A model generated the notes under the pieces. It was not told where the DNA came from and did no database searches. It was given only the letters and a program-made list of their open reading frames with translations. A program made the position numbers and the translations under genes. Below are positions 33,669 to 46,010 of a DNA stretch of 64,000 nucleotides, in pieces; the stretch's first letter is position 1; each line of letters opens with the position of its first letter. Where the stretch lies: assembly GCA_019454045.1 (NCBI GenBank), contig SKCR01033650.1, forward strand, positions 276,363 through 340,362, read 5' to 3'. Source of the DNA: Zanthoxylum bungeanum (Eukaryota > Streptophyta > Magnoliopsida > Sapindales > Rutaceae).

Positions 33669-36600
33669 TATTTGAGATCAAATTTATTTTTATGATTTCT
33701 CTTCATGTCAATTTAAGCCTTTCCGGCTTCTCCTAATTCATCATGTGATAAAGAATAAATTCTTTAATCTTTGATGGTCATTTGTTCTCAATCACGAAAG
33801 AATAAAGTTTTTTTTTTTGATAAAGATATCGTAATCTTTACCCTCTTACAAGCCAATTTAGCAAGATTAGGTGGATACATATTAACATATTACAAGCTCA
33901 GAGGTTTAATTGAATCTTAATAGAATTTAATCTCGTGATTTGTTTTTAAACCTTGGAGATTATCAAATCAATTGCTCTCAACATATTTGACAAGATTAAC
34001 CACGTTTAGAGCATCAGTATCTCTGCAAATTAGGAGTCTACATTACCCTTAAATTGCTTCTCAGCAGCAGCCTGAACCTCACCTCACCTCAGTCCACCAT
34101 TCTTTCCATCTTTTAATTCCTCTCTATTAAGGCGTTAGTAGGGAGGGGTAGGGTTGCGGGTAGGGGTGGCAATTTAGGTCAGGATTCATTTATTCGTTTG
34201 ATTTGATTCGCTTTAAAGCGAATACGTATTTAAAAAAATTGATTCGTTTAATAAATGAGTCAATTCGATTCGATTCGTTTATTAAACGAATCGAATACGA
34301 ATTTAAGCTCATTAATTCGTTTATTCGTGTATGATTCGTTTTATTATTTTTATTTACCAGTTTTTGTTAATTTTCAATTAAGATTCGAGAAATTATAAAT
34401 AATTATCATAAAAAAATAATATTTTCGATATTTGGTTAGATATTTTTAGTAAATATATTTATTACATATTGAATGGTAGTTATAAACCAAAACAAACCAA
34501 ATAAAACATTTTCCCATCATGTGAATCGGTTATATGAATCTTTTGATATCATAATACTTTATTTGAGATCAAATATATTTTTATAATTTCTCTTCATATC
34601 AATTTAAGCCTTCCCGACTTCTCATAATTCATCATGTGATAAAGAATAAATTCTTTAATCTTTGATGGTCATTTGTTCTCAATCACGAAAGAATAAAGTT
34701 TATTTTTATATTTTGGATAAAGATATCGTAATCTTTACCCTCTTACAAGCCAATTTAGCAAGATTAGGTGGATACATATTAACATATTACAAGCTCAGAG
34801 GTTTAAATTGAATCTTAATAGAATTTAATCTCGTGATTTCTTTTTAAACCTTGGAGATTATCAAATCAATTGCTCTCAACATATTTGACAAGATTAACCA
34901 CGTTTAGAGCATCAGTATCTCTGCAAATTAGGAGTCTACATTACCCTTAAATTGCTTCTCAGCAGCAGAGGTTTAAATTGAATCTTAATAGATTTCCATT
35001 AAAGTTGAATGGTAGTTATAAACCAAAACAAACCAAATAAAACATTTTCCCATCATGTGAATCGGTTATATGAATCTTTTGATATCATAATACTTATTTG
35101 AGATCAAATTTAGCAAGATTAGGTGGATACATATTAACATATTACAAGCTCAGAGATTTAAATTGAATCTTAATAGATTTCCATTAAAGTTGAATGGTAG
35201 TTATAAACCAAAACAAACCAAATAAAACATTTTCCCATCATGTGAATCGTTATATGAATCTTTTGATATCATAATACTTTATTTGAGATCAAATTTATTT
35301 TTATAATTTCTCTTCATATCAATTTAAGCCTTCCCGACTTCTCATAATTCATCATGTGATAAAGAATAAATTCTTTAATCTTTGATGGTCATTTGTTCTC
35401 AATCACGAAAGAATAAAGTTTATTTTTATATTTTGGATAAAGATATCGTAATCTTTACCCTCTTACAAGCCAATTTAGCAAGATTAGGTGGATACATATT
35501 AACATATTACAAGCTCAGAGGTTTAAATTGAATCTTAATAGAATTTAATCTCGTGATTTCTTTTTAAACCTTGGAGATTATCAAATCAATTGCTCTCAAC
35601 ATATTTGACAAGATTAACCACGTTTAGAGCATCAGTATCTCTGCAAATTAGGAGTCTACATTACCCTTAAATTGCTTCTCAGCAGCAGAGGTTTAAATTG
35701 AATCTTAATAGATTTCCATTAAAGTTGAATGGTAGTTATAAACCAAAACAAACCAATAAAACATTTTCCCATCATGTGAATCGGTTATATGAATCTTTTG
35801 ATATCATAATACTTTATTTGAGATCAAATTTAGCAAGATTAGGTGGATACATATTAACACATTACAAGCTCAGAGATTTAAATTGAATCTTAATAGATTT
35901 CCATTAAAGTTGAATGGTAGTTATAAACCAAAACAAACCAAATAAAACATTTTCCCATCATGTGAATCGGTTATATGAATCTTTTGATATCATAATACTT
36001 TATTTGAGATCAAATTTATTTTTATAATTTCTCTTCATATCAATTTAAGCCTTCCCGACTTCTCATAATTCATCATGTGATAAAGAATAAATTCTTTAAT
36101 CTTTGATGGTCATTTGTTCTCAATCACGAAAGAATAAAGTTTATTTTTATATTTTGGATAAAGATATCGTAATCTTTACCCTCTTACAAGCCAATTTAGC
36201 AAGATTAGGTGGATACATATTAACATATTACAAGCTCAGAGGTTTAAATTGAATCTTAATAGAATTTAATCTCGTGATTTCTTTTTAAACCTTGGAGATT
36301 ATCAAATCAATTGCTCTCAACATATTTGACAAGATTAACCACGTTTAGAGCATCAGTATCTCTGCAAATTAGGAGTCTACATTACCCTTAAATTGCTTCT
36401 CAGCAGCAGAGGTTTAAATTGAATCTTAATAGATTTCCATTAAAGTTGAATGGTAGTTATAAACCAAAACAAACCAAATAAAACATTTTCCCATCATGTG
36501 AATCAGTTATATGAATCTTTTGATATCATAATACTTTATTTGAGATCAAATTTAGCAAGATTAGGTGGATACATATTAACATATTACAAGCTCAGAGATT

Positions 36601-37855
36601 TAAATTGAATCTTAATAGATTTCCATTAAAGTTGAATGGTAGTTATAAACCAAAACAAACCAAATAAAACATTTTCCCATCATGTGAATCGGTTATATGA
36701 ATCTTTTGATATCATAATACTTTATTTGAGATCAAATTTATTTTTATAATTTCTCTTCATATCAATTTAAGCCTTCCCGACTTCTCATAATTCATCATGT
36801 GATAAAGAATAAATTCTTTAATCTTTGATGGTCATTTGTTCTCAATCACGAAAGAATAAAGTTTATTTTTATATTTTGGATAAAGATATCGTAATCTTTA
36901 CCCTCTTACAAGCCAATTTAGCAAGATTAGGTGGATACATATTAACATATTACAAGCTCAGAGGTTTAAATTGAATCTTAATAGAATTTAATCTCGTGAT
37001 TTCTTTTTAAACCTTGGAGATTATCAAATCAATTGCTCTCAACATATTTGACAAGATTAACCACGTTTAGAGCATCAGTATCTCTGCAAATTAGGAGTCT
37101 ACATTACCCTTAAATTGCTTCTCAGCAGCAGAGGTTTAAATTGAATCTTAATAGATTTCCATTAAAGTTGAATGGTAGTTATAAACCAAAACAAACCAAA
37201 TAAAACATTTTCCCATCATGTGAATCGGTTATATGAATCTTTTGATATCATAATACTTTATTTGAGATCAAATTTAGCAAGATTAGGTGGATACATATTA
37301 ACACATTACAAGCTCAGAGATTTAAATTGAATCTTAATAGATTTCCATTAAAGTTGAATGGTAGTTATAAACCAAAACAAACCAAATAAAACATTTTCCC
37401 ATCATGTGAATCGGTTATATGAATCTTTTGATATCATAATACTTTATTTGAGATCAAATTTATTTTTATAATTTCTCTTCATATCAATTTAAGCCTTCCC
37501 GACTTCTCATAATTCATCATGTGATAAAGAATAAATTCTTTAATCTTTGATGGTCATTTGTTCTCAATCACGAAAGAATAAAGTTTATTTTTATATTTTG
37601 GATAAAGATATCGTAATCTTTACCCTCTTACAAGCCAATTTAGCAAGATTAGGTGGATACATATTAACATATTACAAGCTCAGAGGTTTAAATTGAATCT
37701 TAATATAATTTAATCTCGTGATTTCTTTTTAAACCTTGGAGATTATCAAATCAATTGCTCTCAACATATTTGACAAGATTAACCACGTTTAGAGCATCAG
37801 TATCTCTGCAAATTAGGAGTCTACATTACCCTTAAATTGCTTCTCAGCAGCAGCC
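33669..37855. repeat. tandem array of alternating long and short units, higher-order period about 721 bp
   Basis: Units beginning GATTTCCATTAAAGTTG start at 34991, 35176, 35711, 35896, 36432, 36618, 37154 and 37340, so short units of 185-186 bp alternate with long units of 535-536 bp. The short unit is the long unit minus two internal segments; one deletion joins CAAATTTA with CCAATTTA, a microhomology. A first, older long unit is split by the copia insertion (27296-27419 plus 33669-34060). The sequence that closes the array (CAGCAGCAGCCTGAACCTCACC, to about 37917) also follows the first unit at 34060-34140. There are no genes. Confidence 0.9.
34162..34460. mobile_element. truncated hAT-like element inside the array
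   Basis: Starts TAGGGGTGGCAATTTAGG, followed by repeats of ATTCGATTCGTTTATTAAACGAATCG, the same palindrome family as 15500-15669. The right terminus is missing; array sequence resumes near 34470. It sits between the first unit and the amplified units. Confidence 0.5.
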
Positions 37856-37917
37856 TGAACCTCACCTCAGTCCACCATTCTTTCCATCTTTTAATTCCTC
37901 TCTATTAAGGCGTTAGT

Positions 37918-39456
37918 AGGGTTGGGGGCGAGCAGAGCACGTCTTGGAATTGAAACCAAGAATGTCTGATCGTATCATATCATATTCCATTCATAGGCCT
38001 GGTTACAGGCCCAACTTAATCCAAACGAGCTTTGTTAAATGTCCAATTTCTTCAACATATTTATACGACCTAATTTAAATATTAAATGTACTTTTCATTT
38101 TCATGTGTTATTCAGATATTCAATTGGAAGGAATATCGACATCCAGGCCTCTTAACTTTGCCAAAAAAAAAAACAAAAGGGCTCATCTATGTGATTTCGT
38201 CAAAAATAAGGAACCTATTATTAATGTTATTATTACAAGTTTTAATGGGAATGGCGACCATTCAAGATTTAATATAAATTTTTTTTTAAAAAAATCACCA
38301 ATCCTTTGTGTTCTAGTAAACAATTCAGTTTTTGATAAAGTCAAAAATGGGAATCTCAAAGAAAATGAATAAATTGAATCTGATAAATAAAAAAAAAAAC
38401 TAGGGTTTGTGAAGATGGGAAACTCACCAAGTCATATTTTGATTCAACCAGTTCAAGCCTCTAAAAATGAGAAATTCCAAGAACATGAATAAATGAATTT
38501 GATTAATAAAAAAGCTAGGGTTGTGTGAAGAAAATGAGATGTGGGGAAGATGATTGTTGAAAAAATCAACGGTGAAGATTGAAGCACAACTGCCCATCTT
38601 CCCCAAATTTGATTTTGCAGGAAACTCTTTCGGATGCAATGTGCATTGAAGAGCACAGCACCGATACACACAATCCCTGCTTTGCTTATTCGTTTAATCG
38701 CATTTAACACCCAATTTTTTTTTTTTTTTTAAAAATACAGAAATGCATAGACAATAATAAGATCAAATGAGGAAACATACTCGCGGCTTATTTATCATGT
38801 CATGCGCAAGGCCTTATTTATACACAAAAGGAGAATGAGGAAGATTTAGGGTTTTTGTTGGTTAAATTACCTAAACACCCTTGGGAAGAAATGGGCTCGG
38901 GTTCGAAACGATTCGATCGGATATGTTTGGACTCGGCTTTTAATGAAGTAAATGCTAAGCCACTTGGAGTATTTGTTTTAAATCATTCTGTTCTCATTAA
39001 CTTTCAATATACTTAAAATCTTATATATATAATTATATATATATTTTTTTTTTTGATTTAAAAAAAAATAATAATAATATTAATCTTTAAGGCCATAATA
39101 GAGGCAAAGATTTTCATTGTCTTACTGAATAAAAATAAAGATGAAAACTTGCTAAATTAATCACTCAGAAAATAATGATCACCATATCATATAATCATAA
39201 TATCAACAATATCCAAAGATTCAAATTCTTCAAAACTGCAATACACACAAATTAAGGAAACATCAAGGAATTGGGGGAAAATGGACAATAAATAATAATA
39301 ATAATAATAAGTTAATAACCACCACTCTGGTCCCCTCACACAGTTATATTTCCAGCAAAGAAATTATAATGCCAGTAAAAGACCATATAGAGAAGAAGAG
39401 GAAAGCCTGAAAACCAGAAGCAATATATGGAAACCATTTGAAGTTGCAAAGGTGAT
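37918..39456. other. intergenic DNA downstream of the profilin gene
   Basis: No recognised gene. A direct duplication of about 65 bp around AATGAATAAATTGAATCTGAT...CTAGGG lies at 38343-38413 and 38463-38528. An open frame on the minus strand (38453-38710, 85 codons) has no recognisable domain and I do not call it a gene. A short (AAT)n run is near 39290. The last 200 bases before 39457 are likely the profilin 3' UTR. Confidence 0.5.
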
Positions 39457-41473
39457 CTACAGGCCCTGATCAACAAGATAATCCCCCAACCTCTCAACGA
39501 TCATGTTACACTGTCCAGAAGTCAATGGTTCATCGTATATACCGAAAATCAGAGCTTGGCCGGTTTTCTTGACAGTGACACCTCCAGCACCCTGTAAAAC
39601 GACAGTACTAAAGAATAAGATCATTCTAAATGGAAAAATGATTCTTAATTGAACCTCTGTAAGATAAAATTGCAACTTTTTCTATATCAACTGAAAGATC
39701 TTCCTTCACCAAAGGTCAAAGAAATTTGAGGGCCAGTGATCATGACAATGGTGCTCATACGGAAATTAACATTAGAAAAGTTATATGACAAGTATGAAAA
39801 ACCTTAAACATTTTAACTGTCATCATATAATGTCATAGAATCAATTCAAATAGTAGTTTATAAGAGCAAAATAAACCACCTTCTTTCCACGAATCACGGC
39901 TCCAGGCTCACCCTGGATTACCATGTACTTGGTGCACCAAGGTGCAGCCCAGTTGGGGCAAGAGAACCGGACTCTTCAAAATCTTTCATGATTGCAGCAA
40001 ACTCATCAGGCTTGAACTGCATAAAAAAGCAAAAAACATTTAAAAAGGGAAAAAAATGAAAATCCTCATCATCTAATCTTCAACAACCGTGAGGAACAAG
40101 AATTATAACTTAAACCAAAGATGAATTGCACCACAGCTAATTATGGTATGTACAAATTGTTTTAACGATACATGTCGTAAAACACAAACAAGAAATTAAA
40201 ATTTGTATAATGTGCCCAAGGAAGCATAGTTAGACCAAAAAACTTTCTGGGAATAAAACAATAAAATTGCTAGAAAAAAATAATAGTCATTTAATATATA
40301 TTTGGGGTTGAAGCATGCTTTCAAAATCCACGGGTATTGTGGAATGGAATCATTAATGGCTAAATAAATTGGGTGCCTACTATACAGTCTAACAGTAGTT
40401 TATTTATGAAAAATGAAATTTTGGGTATCACAACAATATATATATATTTTTGAAATCGTTGGAAACCCCACCGCCAAAACCATCCATTCCGGACTTAAGT
40501 GGAGCAGGTAAAACCCCGACTGTCTCAGGCTCTTACAAAAAACGCACTCTCTGGATTTGAACTCAGGACCTCAAGGTGAGATACTAAACCCTACATCGTT
40601 AAGCCACGCCCTTTGGGACATCACAACAATACCTTAATACCAAACAAGACCTTTTTTTTTTTTTGGATTTGTAAAGCATAAAAGATGCTTGGAAAATCCA
40701 CATCTTCTCAAAATCTATATTATAAAACACAATGATGTGGGAGGAAAAATAATGTAACAGATGATTATAATTAAGAGAGATACTGTATCAAAATGCTATC
40801 TTTATGTGGCTTAATTGGCGGCTCAGATCATTTCATTATAATCTAATGGCTGATAAAGAATCATTTCATTATAGAATCTATATAAAAATGGAAAATGAAA
40901 ATTACTAAATAAATTAAAGAATAAAATCATTTATTAATGAAAAATGAAAACTACCAAATAATTAAAGAATAAAATCATTTAATTAAAAAATAAAATCATT
41001 TCATTATAAATAAATTAAATAACAGAATCTCAATTTCTCTCTAAATTTTTAACACCGCACACACTAGTTAATATAAATAACGAAATGGTCATCTTAAACC
41101 CACTACGACAACCTATGACATTTATTCATTTCTATACATTTTAAAAATTTGCTTTGAGTTTTAAAAAAGTTCCATTTTTTTTGTCCAAATCATAACAACA
41201 AACTAATCTGAATGCGGATAATTATAAATTAAGCCAAAACAGCAGATTTTATAATCAGATCCACGTGAATAAAATAATGATTAAAGCAACAATTAATTAA
41301 CAACAGATCGATAAACAGAATCGAAGAGAAAATGAGAGATATTGTAGAACCTGAGGGAAATTGGAGCTCTGGGCCCAGACGCTGCCGTCGTGACCGACGA
41401 TCGCAGCTGCCGTGAGACAGTGGCCGTCGATATCGCACATCAGGTGATCGTCAACGTACGTTTGCCACGACAT
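39457..41473 (-). pseudogene. profilin, three exons, 1-nt deletion in exon 2
   Basis: Exons on the minus strand are 41351-41473, 39880-40016 and 39457-39591, with canonical GT-AG introns at the conserved plant profilin positions. Exon 1 starts [18 protein letters not shown]; exon 3 ends [13 protein letters not shown]. Plant profilins are 131 residues (41 + 46 + 44) and bind actin monomers, poly-proline and phosphoinositides. Exon 2 is 137 bases instead of 138: CTTGGTGCACCAAG stands where the family has the codons for Leu-Gly-Gly-Thr-Lys, so one G is missing near 39931. Translation would stop after about 73 residues. Everything else, including the TATA box and splice sites, looks intact, so this could be a very recent null allele or a sequence error rather than an old pseudogene. 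Confidence 0.85.
40439..40619 (-). mobile_element. tRNA-derived SINE, best-preserved copy, in profilin intron 1
   Basis: Flanked by a perfect 12-bp duplication, ATCACAACAATA (40427-40438 and 40620-40631). On the minus strand it starts with CCCAAAGGGCGTGGCTTAAC, has a B-box-like GAGTTCAAATCC and a body AGTGCGTTTTTTGTAAGAGC, and ends in an AT tail. The tRNA-like head (A-box-like TGGCTTAACGATG plus B box) supports a Pol III origin. It lies in the first intron of the profilin gene, in the same orientation as the gene. Confidence 0.8.
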
Positions 41474-41570
41474 TGTCAATGATCAAAATTCTCACGGCAA
41501 ATTCAATTGTTTTTCTTCCTCTCTTTTTTCGTTATCGTTATTTGCTCGACATCGGTTTGAAGAAGAGGGG

Positions 41571-41579
41571 TATATATAG
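41571..41579 (-). promoter_or_regulatory. probable TATA box of profilin
   Basis: Reads CTATATATA on the minus strand, about 100 bases upstream of the start codon at 41473. Confidence 0.6.
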
Positions 41580-42748
41580 TAATTTCGATTATAGTGTATT
41601 CTGTGGGGTCCAGGGAAGCTTTTTGAGTACTGATGGAGGAGAAAATATTTGATGCAACAGTAGTACTGTAGTACCACATCATCCCCTGCAACAAGCCAAT
41701 CATCATTGCCACGCGTGCTAAAAAATTAAAAAATAACTAAAAAATATGTTTGGGTGCTAAAAAATTAAAAAAACATCTAAAAAATAGGTATTAAATTATA
41801 CATATCATTTTTTAATTCGCTGGTGGTACCACGTCACTCATACCACCGTTGCACCAAAGATTTACTCCTGATGGAGGTGTGGCGTGTGATGCTATCTCGG
41901 CTGTAAGTAAGCATTAACATGATTGAATGAGTAACGTTCACGTTCAACTGAACACATGGCGTGAAAAATTTTCCACCGGATCCTTTAAATTGAGACGCCC
42001 GCCTCTTATACATTATGACTCGAGGTCCCGGGGAATATAAATATTTGAAAATGGATTAATTAATAACTTATTAATATTAGGGTTATTTTGAATTTTTTTA
42101 ATTGAAATATATTGAGCATAATTTTTGTTTAAAGTTTATGATTTATATATTAATAAAATAGAATTTTTTCTTAAAATATTTTTATATTTTAGGAGATATT
42201 TAGTTTTGAATTTAAAATTGAAAAAAAAAACCTCATTTTTTAAAGACTGTGCTTTTTTTAATTCTTTTATTTTTTTAGTGGCAAGCTTTTAATTATATTA
42301 TTTGATTATAGATATTTATGTGTTTTTACACATTAGTGGACTAAATGAGTAGAATCTCTTAAGTTTGGACTAAATTAGAAAAAACTCTAATGATTTTGGG
42401 TTTTTTAGGAATTTCCCTTCATAAAATGATGACCAAATAAAAAGATATAAAAACACGAATATAAATAAAATAATATACTATACCGTAAAAGATAATACAA
42501 TTGAGTGTATATTTTTCTCATCTTTTATCTTGATCTCCGTTGTATTAAAAATGAGGAATCATCATTGGAAATATATACACACACATACATAAATATTTCT
42601 GCAAATCTCATTGTCTGTTTATGGTGAAATTTAGAATACAAATATTCAAACCCTTTTATTATTGTAGAATAACAGAAAATGCATACAAATTAAATTTGTG
42701 CAGTGAAGGCTGTTGCATTTATTATAAACCCTAAATAAATATGATTTA
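41580..42748. other. AT-rich spacer between profilin promoter and acid phosphatase 3' end
   Basis: Holds the profilin upstream region and the 3' flank of the acid phosphatase remnant. AAAAAATTAAAAAA-type repeats occur near 41720-41790. No gene is supported. Confidence 0.5.
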
Positions 42749-43202
42749 TTAGCTGATGTAGTACATTGGATCGGGAAGCTTGAATGTCCGATTGCCAGTG
42801 TTGGTCCCCAGGAGATCGCTCCATTGATCACCTATGTTTCCAACGATCCTGAATCCTTTCTTCTCAAGCTTTTTCCTTTCACTTGATTTGTACACAACTG
42901 CTGCTTTTCCTGAGTAAGATGAGTCTCTGCAGCAAAAAATATGTTGCTTGTTTCAATATTAAAACTAACCTAAATAAAAAGATATAGATATATATTATCA
43001 AAATTTCCATTTTGTTTCATTCATTTAATCATGAGAAATTATTAATTTTGACAAAATAATCGGGTGGTTTGATCAATTTCCCACAAATTTGTATAAAATG
43101 CAATAATATTTATGGTTGCTTACTTAAGGATGAGCTTCTCCCAAGTGTAGAATCCATCATTTTTTAAATTATTTGCTGTAACAGTTCTCTGATCTCCTGC
43201 TC

Positions 43203-44724
43203 GGGTTGGGCTATTGTCATTTTCCCTTCAATCTCCTTTATCTCCTTTCAATGACTAGGATTTAGCCACACATTATAAGATAAATCTAATGACTATAAAT
43301 TTAACAACACATTAATGAAAACAATGGCTTAGCCAAAAGCCAAGCCAAATTACAAGCCAAAATTAAAACTCATTTTCTCAAGCCACAAATTTGTCAAACA
43401 ACAACACTTTTTCTTTATTATTTTCTCAGACTGCCATTTTTCTCAGCCACCAGCACCTACCAAAACAGCGACATCCAGACCCAACAACACAACCCACCTA
43501 CCAGAAACCAGTATAGTGCAATTGAGTACATTTAGTTGTCAATTTATTGTTATTTTTAACCATAGACTGGATTTTTCATCTTGGTTTATTGTGCAATGAA
43601 AGATTTCTATAGTGGGTAGATTTTCGTTTTGAAAGATCTCTGTGTTTCACTAATTAAAGTAACAAAGTTTTGGTCTAGTATTTTTGAATTCTTGTGATTG
43701 TAAGTTGATAAGACTTTAGAAATTTGTCAAACAATAGCACTTTTTCTTTCCCATTTTCTAACTTCCATTTTTTTTTCAGACTTCCTATTTTCTTAACCAC
43801 CAGCACAAGATTATACAAACAACGAGGAACAGAGTGCCAACCTCAATTAAAGGAGTGAAAAATCAGATTTATGGCACTGATGGATGGACAAAACTCTAAT
43901 AAAGATAGATGGAGCCTCAGTTTTGCAGCAACACCAGAAGGTTGTTGTTGTTGTTGTTGTTATTTAACGCTTTCGGGGTTGCCTCTTTTAACGCTTTCTG
44001 CCATGCCTCATGCCCTTCCTCCGACTGTTCCTATCATCAGAACCAGATTCTGATGCTGACTTCGAATTTAGAAGACTCAGAAGATGAGTTGTACCTCATA
44101 TTCCGTGCCTTTCTCTGCTTCTTCTTATTTCTCTGCTGTTTCCTCTCTTCCTCTGAGTCAGACGATGAACTGTCAGTTGAGCTACTCTCAGGAGAAGAAT
44201 AATCTGACCCCATCACAGATGATGACCCACCTACCAGAAACCAACTAGCGAACCAGCATCGACCAATTGATACAGAATCCCCCAACTTCTGACTCATTTT
44301 ACTTCTTTATCTACCAATTCATACTTCTTTATCACAAAATTAAACGCATGTCTCAACAACTCATTCTCTTCTCAAGACCGAACCAAACCCAGATATTTAA
44401 ATAATGCACCATATGATGATTTTGTGAAAAACCCATTTGTGCCAATGCCAACGTCTGAGAAAATTTTGTGCTGGTGGTTGAGAAAAAGGGCAGACTGAGA
44501 AAATAAGAAAGAAAAAGTGCTGCTGTTTGACAAATTCGTGGCTTGAGAAAATGAGTTTTAATTTTGGCTTGTAATTTGGCTTGGCTTTTGGCTAAGTCAT
44601 TGATGTTTTCATTAATGTGTTGTCAAATTTATAACCATTAGATTTATCTTATAATGTGTGGCTAAATCCTAATCATTGAAAGGAGATAAAGAAGATTGAT
44701 GGGAAAATGACAATAGCCCAACCC
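43203..44724. mobile_element. Mutator-like element, probable Pack-MULE, in acid phosphatase exon 2
   Basis: Terminal inverted repeats of about 255 bases (43203-43456 and 44468-44724) begin GGGTTGGGCTATTGTCATTT. The flanks CTCCTGCTC (43194-43202) and CTTCTGCTC (44725-44733) are a 9-bp target duplication with one mismatch. There is no transposase. An extra partial copy of the inner TIR end lies at about 43722-43806. The interior holds a Ser/Glu/Lys-rich open frame (44037-44297, -) that may be captured host coding sequence. Confidence 0.85.
44037..44297 (-). pseudogene. possible captured Ser/Glu/Lys-rich nuclear-protein fragment in the MULE
   Basis: The frame reads SSPESSSTDSSSSDSEEER, then KQQRNKKKQRKARNMRYNSS, and stops at 44037. 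Switching frame just before the stop continues the same Ser/Asp/Arg-rich character, suggesting a frameshift in sequence derived from an SR-like or CAX-interacting-protein-like gene. Low complexity makes the source uncertain. Confidence 0.35.
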
Positions 44725-45184
44725 CTTCTGCTCTTTCAGGGAGGAACACAACTTTAATTCCAAGCGATATTAATTTCTTGTAAAGCTTAAGACTCTCTGG
44801 AAATGGTAGTCCTTTGCCTTTCTTGACCCATTCATTAAATAACGTTGAGTTAAATGGCTCCACCCGAAATTTTATCACATTAATAGGCAATTATTATTAT
44901 ATTCATAAGAAAAATGAGGAATGGATTGATTTTTCATAAAGTAAAATGGTATGAATAGTCAAGAGAAAACAGAAAATAAACCAAACTTAATTTATAGTTT
45001 ACATACCCGAATCCATGCTTAGCATAATAGGGCAAATTAGATAGTGTGGTTTTCATCTATATCGAAAACCCATATGTCCTTGCTGTCGCGGCCGGCAAGC
45101 TTGAGGCTTTGAGCATACTGAAAAGCCTCATAAGCAACCACTTTCGAGTCTTTTCGGTACTGGTGGCCTAACATGTAATGCCCA

Positions 45185-45989
45185 TGTTGAAAAAAAATGC
45201 TTATGAGTAAGCATTTTGAGGCTCAATTTTAAGCATGGTCCACTTCGTGTTAGTGGTTGTTATTGAATGATTCGGATACTCCTCCGTGAGTACTTCGAAA
45301 TAGTATATTCATATGCTTAAAATGATGTTTGGGTGAATGAGAAATTGTTGCTCAAAGTTCACCCATTGGTGTTAGAAAATAAAGAGAAGTTAGCTTGTCC
45401 CATATGGGAAAGCTATAGAGAGAAAATTATGCTTATATATGATTGTTCATTAGTAGATGGGTAAGAGTTATAAGGATAGAGGCTCTCTCTACGTGCGCGG
45501 GGGGGGGGGGGGGTGCAAATCAAATCCGAATCAAGCTTGGCTCGTGTGCACCCGTGTGTCCTGCGTACACGAATGTGCGGGCCCGGCCCAGCCGAATTTT
45601 TACTTGTCTCTTTATTTTTCCAAGCCTTTTAAAGTTCCATAACAGTTGAATTAATAATATTAATCAACTTGGTGGTTACAAGCAATGGAACTCATGTGAT
45701 TAATTGACATGTTAATGTCATTTATTTGGGCTGTGATTTTCGTTTTTTGTAAAGGCACAACACAGAAATATTGTTCACAAGACATTGACAAAACATATAC
45801 TGGTTCCTTTCGTTTTTCATTTGTTCCTGTCGCTGGTTCATTACTGCTCAGCTGTTTTCGCTCCTTAATCTGTGTTATTTTCATTACTGTGGTTTGGTTA
45901 TTAACGATACTTTATTGTACCATCCATGTTCTGTTTTACTGTTGTTCATTGTCCTTTGTAAGAACACAATAACCAAATATATTGTAATA
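45185..45989 (+). repeat. 5' LTR of the copia element at 45.2 kb
   Basis: 805 bases, with a run of 15 G at 45499-45513. It lacks a segment of about 230 bases present in the 3' LTR at about 51375-51605. Confidence 0.85.
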
Positions 45990-46010
45990 GTCAACATATT
46001 CGACTATGTG

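Noticed and set aside
33669..37855. CRISPR-like regular spacing
   Set aside because: The units are tandem with no unique spacers, hundreds of bases long, and in a plant genome.
38453..38710. 85-codon minus-strand open frame
   Set aside because: Partly hydrophobic but no recognisable domain and no convincing promoter or splice sites.
40439..40619. Possible tRNA gene because of B-box-like GAGTTCAAATCC
   Set aside because: No cloverleaf can be drawn. The unit has target duplications and sister copies, so it is a SINE.
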